In this document: positions 1-10,400 of the stretch, piece by piece
How positions within the stretch are numbered: the first letter of the stretch is position 1
Layout: every line of letters begins with the position of its first letter
Assembly (NCBI RefSeq): GCF_002904165.1
Contig: NZ_CVTD020000008.1
Coordinates: 1-64,000 of the forward strand
Source of the DNA: Herbinix hemicellulosilytica
GTDB lineage: Bacteria > Bacillota > Clostridia > Lachnospirales > Lachnospiraceae
Length of the DNA: 64,000 nucleotides
Reading direction: 5' to 3'
The notes under the pieces: generated by a model
What the model was told of the DNA's origin: nothing
Seen by the model: only the letters and a program-made list of their open reading frames with translations
Databases searched by the model: none
Program-made: the position numbers and the translations under genes

Positions 1-374
1 TTTATTTGATAATAAACAGAATAAATAGTTTTTATTTATGTAAATCAGAATTATATTTGGTACATACATCTAACGAAATTAATCATGTATTTAGAGGTGT
101 TTTAGGACCTGCCATCAGATATAGATACCACTTGTATTTTAAAAGAGATAAACTTATAATAATATAAATAATATAATAAATTTTTGCTTTGTAATTTTCA
201 CAGCTAAATATATAGTTTTCCGGAGATAAATTATTACCGAAGAAAATACATTTCGGGAATTATTTTATCGGTAAAAACATGATATTATTAAATTAACTGT
301 AAATTATAAACTTCCCTATAACACGGGTATTAGGAATATAAGTAAGACACGGTTAAAAAGAAACGGAGTATATT
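1..374. other. AT-rich non-coding stretch upstream of nadE
   Basis: I see no convincing gene here. An imperfect hairpin lies at about 225-269 (gataaa / tttatc outer arms, ccgaa / ttcgg inner arms) without a following T-run, so it may be a leader structure or a weak terminator of an upstream gene. The nadE promoter must lie in this stretch, but no clear -35/-10 pair stands out. Confidence 0.5.
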
Positions 375-2345
375 ATGAAGCATGGATTTATAAGAGTTGC
401 AGCAGCCACGCCCCATATAAGGCTGGCTGATTGTGGTTATAATGCTGAGCAAATTATAAAATTTATAGAAGAAGCGGAAGAAAAAGAAGTAAAACTCCTG
501 GTATTTCCAGAACTTTGTGTAACCGGATATACCTGTGGAGATTTATTTTTTCAGGAGGCTTTGCTTGCCTGTGCAAAAAAACAGGTAAAAAAAATAGCAG
601 ATTCAACTAAGGATAAAGAGCTTGTGGCTATAGTCGGATTCCCTTTTGAATATAACGGAAAGATATATAATACGGCAGCCGTTATTCAAAGGGGTAAGAT
701 ACTGGGGTTGGTTCCCAAAATGAATATACCCAATTCCGGAGAATTTTATGAAGCCAGACAATTTGTCCCGGGAAGAAAGGAAGTTATAAAGGTAAACTTT
801 TTGGGAGACGAGGTTTTATTTGGCTCCAATATTTTATTTGAATGTCTTGATATGCCCGACTTTGTGCTGGGTGTAGAAATATGCGAAGATTTATGGGTAC
901 CTTTAAGTCCCGGAATCTTCCATTGCCTAGCGGGGGCCACTGTACTTGCAAACCTTTCTGCCAGCAATGAGCTTGTAGGCAAGGCCGGGTATCGCAGAGA
1001 GCTGGTAAAAAGCCAATCCGCTAAACTTATCTGCGGATATGTATATGCTGATGCCGGAGAGGGTGAATCTACTTCGGATCTGGTATTCTCAGGCCATAAT
1101 TTAATAGCAGAAAACGGTACCCTGCTTTCGGAAACGGAACTGTTTTGCGGTGATATAACGATAAGCGAGATAGACTTAGGCTTAATAAAGAGTGAACGAA
1201 GGCTTAAAAACACATTTGTCGGCCATGCCGACGGTTATATAAAAGTTCCGTTTAAATTTGCGGAGGGCAATTACGAACTTAAAACCTACAGTCTTATAAG
1301 AAAAATTAAACGTCATCCTTTTGTTCCCGATAATGATAAGGAACTGAGCAGGCGCTGCGAGGATATTTTCAAAATCCAGGCCATGGGATTAAAGTCAAGG
1401 CTGGCCCATATCGGCTCAAAATGTGCGGTTATTGGCGTATCCGGCGGATTAGATTCCACCTTGGCTTTGCTTGTTACAAGCAGGGCTTTTGATTGGCTTG
1501 GCCTTGATAAAAAGGGAATATTGGCGGTTACTATGCCCTGTTTCGGAACATCGGACCGCACCTTTGAAAATGCTAAGGCTCTGATAAAAAATATAGGTGC
1601 AACTTTGCTTAACATACCTATAAGAGATGCTGTACTGCAGCATTTTAAGGATATAGGGCATGATGCGGACAGTTTAGATGTTACCTATGAAAACAGTCAG
1701 GCAAGGGAAAGAACCCAGGTGCTTATGGATCTTGCCAATAAGCACAACGGAATAGTGATTGGTACAGGTGATATGTCTGAACTGGTTCTCGGATGGGCCA
1801 CATATAACGGGGACCATATGTCCATGTACGGAGTCAATGCATCCATACCTAAGACTCTGGTCCGTTCCCTGGTAAAATGGGTTGCCGACACCACAGACAA
1901 TAAGGATATGGCTAAGGTGCTTATAGATATATTGGATACGCCGGTCAGTCCGGAACTTCTTCCGCCGACCAAAGACAGCGAGTATCAGAAAACAGAAGAA
2001 TTGGTAGGCCCTTATGAACTGCATGATTTCTTTATGTTTTATGTTTTAAGATACGGATTTTCGCCAGGAAAGGTTTACAGGCTGGCGCTTGAAGCATTTA
2101 CTAAAAATCATGACGCAAAAAATGTAATTATCGGAGAGTCAAAAACCGTATACAGCAAAGAAGAAATTTTAAAATGGCTTCAGGTTTTTTACAGAAGATT
2201 TTTTGCCCAGCAATATAAAAGGTCATGTCTTCCGGACGGACCGAAAGTCGGAACCATATCGGTATCTCCGAGAGGCGACCTAAGGATGCCGAGCGATGCA
2301 AAAGCAGCATTGTGGCTGGAGGAGTTAAATCGGCTGTCTGAGTAA
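375..2345 (+). CDS. nadE: Glutamine-dependent NAD+ synthetase
   Basis: Makes NAD+ from nicotinic acid adenine dinucleotide, ATP and ammonia taken from glutamine; cytosolic last step of NAD biosynthesis. The N-terminal nitrilase-type glutaminase domain (about residues 1-290) carries the expected Glu46-Lys115-Cys170 triad (FPELC, VPKMN, GVEICED). The C-terminal synthetase domain has the ATP-pyrophosphatase P-loop SGGLDS at 356-361 and the conserved GTGDMSEL stretch. The length of 656 residues fits the two-domain glutamine-dependent form rather than the short ammonia-dependent one. The ATG follows a GGAG box (aaacggagtatattATG). It is probably monocistronic or linked to degV 80 bp downstream; a hairpin straddles its stop codon. 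Confidence 0.95.
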   Translation: MKHGFIRVAAATPHIRLADCGYNAEQIIKFIEEAEEKEVKLLVFPELCVTGYTCGDLFFQEALLACAKKQVKKIADSTKDKELVAIVGFPFEYNGKIYNTAAVIQRGKILGLVPKMNIPNSGEFYEARQFVPGRKEVIKVNFLGDEVLFGSNILFECLDMPDFVLGVEICEDLWVPLSPGIFHCLAGATVLANLSASNELVGKAGYRRELVKSQSAKLICGYVYADAGEGESTSDLVFSGHNLIAENGTLLSETELFCGDITISEIDLGLIKSERRLKNTFVGHADGYIKVPFKFAEGNYELKTYSLIRKIKRHPFVPDNDKELSRRCEDIFKIQAMGLKSRLAHIGSKCAVIGVSGGLDSTLALLVTSRAFDWLGLDKKGILAVTMPCFGTSDRTFENAKALIKNIGATLLNIPIRDAVLQHFKDIGHDADSLDVTYENSQARERTQVLMDLANKHNGIVIGTGDMSELVLGWATYNGDHMSMYGVNASIPKTLVRSLVKWVADTTDNKDMAKVLIDILDTPVSPELLPPTKDSEYQKTEELVGPYELHDFFMFYVLRYGFSPGKVYRLALEAFTKNHDAKNVIIGESKTVYSKEEILKWLQVFYRRFFAQQYKRSCLPDGPKVGTISVSPRGDLRMPSDAKAALWLEELNRLSE

Positions 2346-2361
2346 GATTAAGACAGCCGAT
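2329..2361 (+). terminator. Hairpin overlapping the nadE stop codon
   Basis: Perfect 11-bp arms (atcggctgtct at 2329-2339 and agacagccgat at 2351-2361) around an 11-nt loop. The stop codon TAA (2343-2345) sits in the loop, so the last codons of nadE form the 5' arm. What follows (attatcatatt) is only weakly T-rich, so it may attenuate rather than fully stop transcription into degV. Confidence 0.6.
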
Positions 2362-2425
2362 ATTATCATATTAATTTATATTTACAGAAAGAATCTTCAT
2401 AAGATACTAAGAAAGGGAGAATACT

Positions 2426-3307
2426 ATGGCACTAAAGATTATAACAGATTCAGCATCCGATATACCCAAATGGGTCATAGAGGAGTACGGGCTTCACATT
2501 ATACCTACACCGGTAGTAATTGACGATAAGGATTATTTTGACGGCAAGACCATTTTTCCCGAGGAATTTTATGATATACTAAGAAGCGGAAAAGACATTA
2601 AGACGTACCATATAAATTCCCAGATGTTTTATGATAACTTCCTGTCTTATGCTAAGAACGGCGATGAGCTAATATATATCTGTTTTTCCACCGGAATTGC
2701 TGGAACATATAATGCGGCAAATATAGCCAAAGCTGAGCTTTTGGAAGAATATCCTGATTTTGATCTTACTATTATAGATTCCAAATGTGCTTCTATGGGT
2801 TTTGGACTGGCAACTTATTATGCCCTTAAGATGCAAAAGGCCGGTGCAAGCAAAGAAGAAATTATTGAGGCTATTAACTGGTACTGCGACCATATGGAGC
2901 ATATTTTTACGGTTAAGACCCTGGAATACCTTCTTAAAGGCGGAAGGATAAGCAAAACATCTGCAGTTGCGGGAAGCCTTTTAGATATAAAACCTATTAT
3001 TCAGGTGAATGATTTAGGGGCTTTGGAGCCTATAGAAAAAGTAAGAGGAAGGCAAAAATCCTTAAAGCGGTTGGTTGAAATAGTCGGTGAAAGAGGCAAG
3101 GATTTAACTAATCAGGTTATAGGCATTGTGCACGGGGATGATGCCGAAACCATGGAGGCTGTTAAAGAAATGCTGAAAGATACATACGGGTGCCGGCACT
3201 TTATAGATAATTATGTGGGCTGTGCCATAGGAGCCCATACTGGTCCGGGGATTATAGGAATAGTATTTTTGGATGAAGAATCACCCTATAAACACTATAC
3301 AAATTAA
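2426..3307 (+). CDS. DegV family fatty-acid-binding protein
   Basis: DegV/FakB-type protein of 293 residues, a full-length member of a family that binds a single fatty acid and, with a FakA kinase, presents exogenous fatty acids for phosphorylation. The visible family signatures are TDSASD at 7-12, STGIAGTY at 88-95 (the carboxylate-binding loop), DSKCASMGFG, and the typical LEYLLKGGRIS... LLDIKPII stretch. The ATG is preceded by AAAGGGAG at good spacing. No fakA lies in the window, so the lipid-carrier role is inferred from the family only. It ends just before a strong hairpin shared with the convergent neighbour. Confidence 0.9.
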   Translation: MALKIITDSASDIPKWVIEEYGLHIIPTPVVIDDKDYFDGKTIFPEEFYDILRSGKDIKTYHINSQMFYDNFLSYAKNGDELIYICFSTGIAGTYNAANIAKAELLEEYPDFDLTIIDSKCASMGFGLATYYALKMQKAGASKEEIIEAINWYCDHMEHIFTVKTLEYLLKGGRISKTSAVAGSLLDIKPIIQVNDLGALEPIEKVRGRQKSLKRLVEIVGERGKDLTNQVIGIVHGDDAETMEAVKEMLKDTYGCRHFIDNYVGCAIGAHTGPGIIGIVFLDEESPYKHYTN

Positions 3308-3330
3308 AAAAAGTTAGCTTAATATATTAA

Positions 3331-3376
3331 AACAACGTTCTATAAGTAATCGCAGGATTGCTTACAGAACGTTGTT
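3331..3376. terminator. Bidirectional hairpin terminator
   Basis: Arms aacaacgttct (3331-3341) and agaacgttgtt (3366-3376) extended by an inner taagtaatc / gattgctta stem. It lies between the convergent degV and the minus-strand membrane-anchored gene. Read on the minus strand it is followed by tttaatatatt, so it serves the minus-strand gene best. Confidence 0.75.
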
Positions 3377-3401
3377 CTAAGAAGGTGCTATGTAGATAAG
3401 G

Positions 3402-3836
3402 TTAGGGTGTGGCCTTGGCTTTTTCGAGTACAACCTTAATTGCTTCAATCAGGAGGGTTTGAGTATATTTGCTGTCATCCTTAAGCTGCAGCTGATCAAT
3501 TGGGACTCCGTTGTTTAACTGTGCGGAAATCTCTTCTAAAGCAGGCTCTACCAACGGATACATAGTAGTTATTGTTTCATCAATATTTACAATGCGTACC
3601 GATTTGATATGATCTTCATCCAAAATTACTTCAAGATTGATTACCGTGTCGCTAAGCGGAATAGAAGTGGTCCATACTCCGGCTTTATATAGTTTAGTGT
3701 CAGTAGCGACATCTTCTTTATCCTTTCCGCTGAACATAAAGATCAGAAGAAGTATCAAAAGGATTCCTAATGCAGCAAATATTACCGTATATATTATTTC
3801 TTTTAATTGAATAACAACTATTTTAGTCTTTGCCAT
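3402..3836 (-). CDS. Small membrane-anchored protein, FMN-binding-like tail, function unknown
   Basis: Protein of 144 residues with a short basic N-terminus, one strongly hydrophobic segment (about residues 15-36), and an extracytoplasmic domain of about 100 residues. The domain pattern (KAGVWTTSIPL..., a short beta hairpin, then NIDETITTMYP and a C-terminal helix) recalls small FMN-binding-like or redox-associated extracytoplasmic domains of clostridia, but no flavin-attachment threonine motif is evident, so I assign no function. The start is set at ATG 3836: its GGAGG box lies six bases upstream, and that box falls inside the longer open frame that begins at 3854. A single-gene unit convergent with degV and divergent from addB. 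Confidence 0.75.
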   Translation of the reverse strand: MAKTKIVVIQLKEIIYTVIFAALGILLILLLIFMFSGKDKEDVATDTKLYKAGVWTTSIPLSDTVINLEVILDEDHIKSVRIVNIDETITTMYPLVEPALEEISAQLNNGVPIDQLQLKDDSKYTQTLLIEAIKVVLEKAKATP

Positions 3837-4069
3837 TTTCATCCTCCGGAGCATAAAGCTCTTTGTCTTAATCTTATTATATATTATTATTTAGGTTATT
3901 AATTTATGCCGATAATGTTGCGCAATGAGCAACAAATTAAAGTTATGAAAAATGATTACAGTCAGGTGATTTTAAATCATACCGGTTTAAAATATTAACC
4001 TGAAATATTTGTCCGATAACATGAAATGAAGTTTAAAAAGCTCCATTATCTCTGAAACGGAGGATTAAT

Positions 4070-7000
4070 ATGTCCTTGCAGCTATATCTTGGAAGTTCCG
4101 GTTCCGGAAAATCATATCAGATGTATCACAGAATTATTGAAGAATCCATACAAAATCCCGATACCAATTACCTTATTATAGTGCCTGAGCAGTTTACATT
4201 GCAGACTCAAAAAGATATAGTAACCATGCATCCCAATCACGGGGTTATGAATGTGGATATTTTATCGTTTATGCGTTTTGCCTACAGGATTTTTGACGAG
4301 GTAGGGGGAAATGATTATCCCGTACTTGAAGATACGGGAAAAAGCATGGTTATCCGTAAAGTAGTGGAAGAAAAGAAGAAAGACCTTATTTTGTTCGGTG
4401 CGGGAGTAAGAAAATCCGGTTTTGTAAATGAGCTGAAATCTTTGCTGTCAGAATTTTATCAGTATAACATAAGGCCCGACGATTTTGATAAGATGATGGG
4501 TATTGCCGAAAAAAAGCCTGTACTTAGAGCAAAACTTAAAGATATACGTACTATTTACGAAGGTTTTGCCGAATTTATGCGTCAACGCTACATAACCGCA
4601 GAAGAAATCCTTGTTGTGCTGGGTAAAGTTATAGATAAGTCTAAGTGGCTGAAAAACAGTGTGGTATGCTTTGATGGCTTTACCGGATTTACCCCCTGTC
4701 AGAATGAAATTCTTGCAAAAATTATGAGGTTGGCAAAAAAGGTTATTGTTACCGTTACTATAGATCCTAGAGAGCCTATCGGAGACGAAAATGCGGAATA
4801 TCGTCTTTTTGGCTTAAGTCAGAAAACTATAAGAAAACTCTATAAAATAGCAGAGGAGACTGATACCTTAATTGAAGAACCGGTTTACGTTCAGGGGAAA
4901 GGCTATAAAGTACCATACCGCTTTCGTAATTCACCGGCTTTAGCTTTCCTGGAACATAACCTTTTCAGGTATCCTTACGGAGTTTTTAAAGAAAAGCAGG
5001 ATGAGATAAGTATCCATTCGGCTAAAAATCCGGAAGGCGAGATTGCTTTTGTAGTCAGGGAAATCAAACGCCTTGTAAGGGAAGAAGGGTATAGATACTC
5101 GGATATTGCGGTTGTTACCGGAGACATCGAAAGGTATGGGCGCCTTGCAAAATATTATTTTTCCAGAGAGGATATAGCTTGCTTTATAGATTATAAGAAA
5201 GAAATACTGGGAAATCCTTTTGTCGTATTTCTTCGATGCGCAACCCTCATAGCCGAGGAAGACTACAGTTATGAAAGCGTATTCGGGTATTTAAGAAGCG
5301 GACTAAGCGATATTACTCAGGAGGAAACGGATTTACTTGAAGATTATGTCCTTGCTATGGGGATACGGGGAGCAAATCGCTACCTTAAACCTTTTACAAG
5401 GACTTTCGGAAGGAAAAAGGCTGTTGATTTGGATGAGATTAATGCCATACGGCAGAAATTGATAGATGAAGTTCACCCTTTATATGAGGTATTAAAAGAT
5501 AAGGATAAGACCGTAAGGGACTATACTAAAGCATTGTATGAACTGGGTGTGCGCCTTAATATCAGCGAAAAGTTAAGTAAACTTTGTGACGATTTTAAAA
5601 ACCTTAATCTTCCTCTTTTGGCAAAGGAATATGAACAGGTTTACCGTATCGTTATGGACCTGTATGACCAGATTGTTCTGCTTTTGGGAAATGAACATTT
5701 AAGCCTGAAGGAATTCAATGATATTTTGGATGCCGGTTTTGCGGAAGCAAAAGTTGGCCTAATTCCTCCGGGAATGGATGAGGTCGTAATAGGTGATACG
5801 GAAAGGACCAGGTTAAAGGATATCAGGGCCTTGTTTTTTGTCGGAGTTAATGAAGGTATTGTTCCAAAGGTTATCGGAAGTGGAGGAATCTTATCCGACT
5901 TAGAGAGGGAACTTCTTACTGAAAACGGAATAGAACTGGCACCGACCAAAAGGCAGCAGGCTTTTACGGGACAATTTTATATTTACTTAAATGTTACAAA
6001 ACCCAAGGATAAACTTTATATAACCTTCCACAGGGTTAATGAAGAAGGAAAGTCCGTAGCGCCGTCATATTTAATCGGCAAGTTTAAGTCGTATTTTAGT
6101 GAGATGTCCATAAAAAACGAAGATATGCAGGATAAAGATCTGGATCATATCCTGGGGGACGGGGGAATCGCTTATATTGCGGAAGGATTAAGAGAAAGCA
6201 GGATATCAGACCTGTTTGCGGAAATTTTCCTGTATTATAAAAACGATACCGAAAGAAGTCGTATATTGGAAAAAATGATATCCGGTGCCTTTTATTCAAA
6301 CAGGGAGAAAGGAATATCAAGGCAGGCTGCATATCTCCTTTACGGAGAAAACTTAAGCGGAAGCGTAACCAGGCTTGAGCGCTATGCCGGCTGTGCCTTC
6401 GCTCATTTTATGGCTTACGGCTTGTCTTTGGAGGAACGTAAAGAGTATAAACTGGCGGTACCGGACATAGGAAATATTTTTCACAATGCCATCGATGAAT
6501 TTTCAAAAATGCTCAGTAGCAGCGAATACAACTGGCATACCATACCGGACGAAATCCGGGATGACTGGGCCGTTTTAGCTGTAAAAAAAGCGGTGGAAGA
6601 CTTTGAGGATGGTTTCCTAAAAAGCAGTAAAAGAAACGAATACCTGATTAAGAGAATAGAAAGGATTACAATCAGAACCCTGTGGGCTTTATGCAATCAG
6701 ATACGCCAGGGAATGTTTGAACCCTTAGGCTATGAGATGCATTTTAATTATCTGCCTGATAAGGATTTGCTGCTGAAAGGAAGAATTGACAGGCTTGATA
6801 TATATGAGGCTGAAGATAAGGTATATGTCCGGGTTATAGATTATAAGTCCGGTGCAACGGTATTTGATTTCCACAGCATATATTACGGGCTTCAGCAGCA
6901 GCTTGCCATATATCTTTCCGCTGCCCTGGACTTTTTAAGCAGGAAATATAATAACAAGGAAATTATACCCGCGGGGATTTTCTACTATCATATAGACGAT

Positions 7001-7495
7001 CCCATAGTGGCAAAAACTGAACAAGCCGCTGAGGAAATATATAAAAGCCTTAAGATGAACGGACTTGTAAATGAAGACAAAGAAATAATCGGCCTTATGG
7101 ACACAAAGCTTTTAGGTCCGGACGGAAACTTAAGATCATCGGTTAAATCCGACATTATTCCTGTAGAAACCAATAAAGAAGGCGAACTTACCAAACGGTC
7201 ATCGGCGGCAAATAATAAGCAGCTAAAAGCCCTTCTTAGGTTTGTAAACAGCAAGCTGATAGAAGATAAAAACCGGATTTTAGAGGGAGATACAAGGCTT
7301 AACCCGTACAGGATGGGAGAGATAACCGCCTGTGACTTCTGCGAATATAAAAATGCCTGCGGTTTTGACCCGAGGTTGCCGGGATTTTTCTTTCGCAATC
7401 TGGCTAAGAAGCCTACAGACGAGTTAAAGCAGGAAATATGGGGAGATGAGGAGGGTACTTATGGGCTGGACCAAAGCACAACAGAAGGTAATTGA
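4070..7495 (+). CDS. addB: ATP-dependent helicase/deoxyribonuclease subunit B
   Basis: AddB of the AddAB helicase-nuclease, which processes double-strand breaks to Chi-tailed 3' ends for RecA loading. The 1141 residues match the Gram-positive family. Residues 8-15 form a Walker-A-like GSSGSGKS. The C-terminal RecB-type nuclease domain shows GRIDRLD near 905 and VIDYKSG near 923. The iron-sulfur cluster ligands typical of AddB are all present: Cys775 and the C-x2-C-x5-C group at 1088, 1091 and 1097. The ATG follows AACGGAGG. The last 35 bases overlap addA, so the two subunits are translationally coupled. Confidence 0.96.
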   Translation: MSLQLYLGSSGSGKSYQMYHRIIEESIQNPDTNYLIIVPEQFTLQTQKDIVTMHPNHGVMNVDILSFMRFAYRIFDEVGGNDYPVLEDTGKSMVIRKVVEEKKKDLILFGAGVRKSGFVNELKSLLSEFYQYNIRPDDFDKMMGIAEKKPVLRAKLKDIRTIYEGFAEFMRQRYITAEEILVVLGKVIDKSKWLKNSVVCFDGFTGFTPCQNEILAKIMRLAKKVIVTVTIDPREPIGDENAEYRLFGLSQKTIRKLYKIAEETDTLIEEPVYVQGKGYKVPYRFRNSPALAFLEHNLFRYPYGVFKEKQDEISIHSAKNPEGEIAFVVREIKRLVREEGYRYSDIAVVTGDIERYGRLAKYYFSREDIACFIDYKKEILGNPFVVFLRCATLIAEEDYSYESVFGYLRSGLSDITQEETDLLEDYVLAMGIRGANRYLKPFTRTFGRKKAVDLDEINAIRQKLIDEVHPLYEVLKDKDKTVRDYTKALYELGVRLNISEKLSKLCDDFKNLNLPLLAKEYEQVYRIVMDLYDQIVLLLGNEHLSLKEFNDILDAGFAEAKVGLIPPGMDEVVIGDTERTRLKDIRALFFVGVNEGIVPKVIGSGGILSDLERELLTENGIELAPTKRQQAFTGQFYIYLNVTKPKDKLYITFHRVNEEGKSVAPSYLIGKFKSYFSEMSIKNEDMQDKDLDHILGDGGIAYIAEGLRESRISDLFAEIFLYYKNDTERSRILEKMISGAFYSNREKGISRQAAYLLYGENLSGSVTRLERYAGCAFAHFMAYGLSLEERKEYKLAVPDIGNIFHNAIDEFSKMLSSSEYNWHTIPDEIRDDWAVLAVKKAVEDFEDGFLKSSKRNEYLIKRIERITIRTLWALCNQIRQGMFEPLGYEMHFNYLPDKDLLLKGRIDRLDIYEAEDKVYVRVIDYKSGATVFDFHSIYYGLQQQLAIYLSAALDFLSRKYNNKEIIPAGIFYYHIDDPIVAKTEQAAEEIYKSLKMNGLVNEDKEIIGLMDTKLLGPDGNLRSSVKSDIIPVETNKEGELTKRSSAANNKQLKALLRFVNSKLIEDKNRILEGDTRLNPYRMGEITACDFCEYKNACGFDPRLPGFFFRNLAKKPTDELKQEIWGDEEGTYGLDQSTTEGN

Positions 7496-10400
7496 TACAA
7501 GACATAAAAACTTGCTGGTTTCGGCTGCGGCAGGTTCGGGAAAAACCGCAGTACTGGTTGAACGGATAATTAAAATGATATCCGAGGGTGAAAACCCTAT
7601 AGATATAGACCGGCTTTTGGTGGTTACCTTTACCAATGCAGCGGCAACACAGATGAAAGAAAGAATAGGCAAAGCCCTGGACCAGAAGCTAATTATGGAG
7701 CCGGGCAATGCCCATTTGCAAAAACAGGTATCCCTACTGCAGAGCGCCCATATAACTACAATTCACAGCTTTTGCCTGAATGTTATACGAAACTATTTTC
7801 ATCATATAGACTTGGACCCATCGTTTAAAATAGCCGACGAATCCGAAATTACTCTTATGAAGTCCGATATTGTGGCAGAGGTACTGGAAAAATGGTATGA
7901 AGAAGGAAGCGAGGACTTCTTAAGACTTATAGAAAGTTATTCCCGTTCAAAATCGGACGACCCAATAGAAGACCTAATACTTTCTTTATATGATTTTGCC
8001 ATGAGCAACCCATGGCCCAAAACCTGGCTTAAAGGAGTTCAGGAATCCTTTAAATTTGAAACCATAGAGGATATGGCTAATACCAGATGGATGAAGGAAT
8101 TGCTAAACTACATATTATCGGTATTAAAAGATCTGTTAAATAAGATTGAAAAAGCCATAGAAATATGCAATGAACCTGACGGGCCCCAGGCCTACCTTCC
8201 GGCCCTTCTAAGCGACAGGTCCATGCTTTTGGAATTTTTAAAGAAGGATACATATGAGGGGTATTATAATGCATTTTCGGAAATTTCCTTTGCCCGCTTA
8301 TCGTCAAAAAAGCAGGAAAACGTACCTGAAGATAAGAAAAATAAAGTAAAAGATTTAAGAGAAGAAGTAAAAAAGGGAATAAAGGATATTACAAACCAAT
8401 TTTTCTTTCAGCCTGCAGAAGAGATGTTTAATGACCTTAAAGCAGTGGGCAGCATAATGGATGTTTTGTCAAGGCTGACCCTGGACTTTATGGAGGCTTT
8501 TGCTGCCAAAAAGGAAGATAAAAATCTGGTGGATTTTAATGACCTTGAACACTTTGCCCTTAAAATACTGGTAGAGGAAAAAGACGGCGAGATTATTCCA
8601 AGCAAAGCTGCTTTGGAGCTTAGTGAGCAGTTCGAAGAAATCCTTATAGATGAGTACCAGGACAGCAATCTGGTGCAGGAAACAATTTTAAAAAGCATAT
8701 CAAGGGAAAACAAGGGGCTTTATAACCGTTTTATGGTGGGAGACGTAAAGCAAAGCATTTATAAGTTCCGCCTGGCCATGCCGGAACTTTTCCTCGAAAA
8801 ATATAAAACTTATGGCACCTGGGATACTGATGAGGACGGAAACGTAAACCTTACCCAAAGAATTGACCTGGATAAGAACTTCAGAAGCAGAAAAGTGGTT
8901 CTTGATTTTGTAAATGATATCTTTGAGCAAATCATGATCGAATCGGTAGGCGGGATAGTTTATGACAATTCGGCTTCATTAAAGTATGGAGAATTGTTTG
9001 AAGAGCAGGTACCGGAAAATGAGGCCGGAAAGTTATCAAATGAAGTAAAAGAAAGAATAGCAAAAGATGTAGAGCTTATCCTTGTAACCGAAGAAGAGCT
9101 TGACACTGCAGGCGAAAATACCGGGAACGGTTCTTTTAATGGAAGTTCTTCGGACAAAGAAAATGCAAATTTAATTGACCTGCCTGATGAAGACAAAGAA
9201 GAAATCCAATATACAAAAAAAGAGCTGGAAGCAAGGGCGGTGGCAAAAAAAATTAAGGAAATCATAAATCCTGAATACGGTCTGCTTCTTATAGATAAAG
9301 ACAAGGAAGGCAAGGTAATACACCGTCCTGCAAGGCTTGGGGATATAGTTATCCTGCTTCGGACCATGGCCGGATGGTCGGAAGTGTTTGTAAATACCCT
9401 GATTCAGGAAGGCATACCTGCCTATGCGGATACGGGCACCGGATATTTTCAGACTACGGAAATCATGACCCTCCTTAATATGCTGAGGATAATTGATAAT
9501 CCCAGGCAGGATATACCGTTTGCGGGAGTTTTATATTCCCCGATAGTCGGGCTTACTTCCGATGAGCTGGCCCAGGTAAGACTGATGGACAGAAAGACGA
9601 CTATGTACGGGGCTTCCCTGGCTTATGCACAGGATGGAAGCAGTGAGGAATTAAAGAATAAGTTAAAAAGTTTTCTCGATATGCTCCATAAACTTAGGGA
9701 CAAGGCAAAATATACCCCCATTCATGAGCTTATCCAGGAGATACTGGATATGACAGGTTATGCATATTACGTCATGGCCATGCCCGGCGGGGACCGAAGG
9801 AAAGCCAATATAGACATGCTTATTTCCCATGCTGTCAGATTTGAAAAGAGCTCTTACAGCGGCTTGTTCCATTTTGTCCGCTATATAGAAAAGCTTCATA
9901 AATACGAAGTGGATTTCGGAGAAGCCTCGGTATCCGGAGAAAACGATGATGCCGTAAGAATTATGAGTATACACAAAAGCAAAGGATTGGAGTTTCCTGT
10001 TGTCTTTGTAAGCGGTTTAAGCAAACAGTTTAATATGCAGGATCAGAGAAAGAGCATTCTTATGCATGTAGATTATGGGATAGGGCCGGACTATATTGAC
10101 CTGGAAAACAGGACAAAGGTTCCCACATTGCTTAAGAAATTTATCCAGAAGAAAAACCAGACAGACAGCTTAGGTGAAGAACTTAGGGTACTTTATGTTG
10201 CTTTAACCAGGGCAAAAGAAAAGCTTATAATGACCGGATATTTAAATAATACAGAGGATTTATATGCAAAAAAAGATTTCTCATTTTATGAAATAATGTC
10301 ATCCAAAAATTATCTGGACCTGGTACTTCCAGCAATGAACAATAAAAAGACCGATTATATGAAAATAAAAGTTATCTCAAGGAAAGACATTCTCGGTGAG

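Noticed and set aside
7446-7460. Upstream ATG (7446) of addA
   Set aside because: It lies inside the AGGAGG box that serves the ATG at 7461; the first residues MRRVL are not part of the family.
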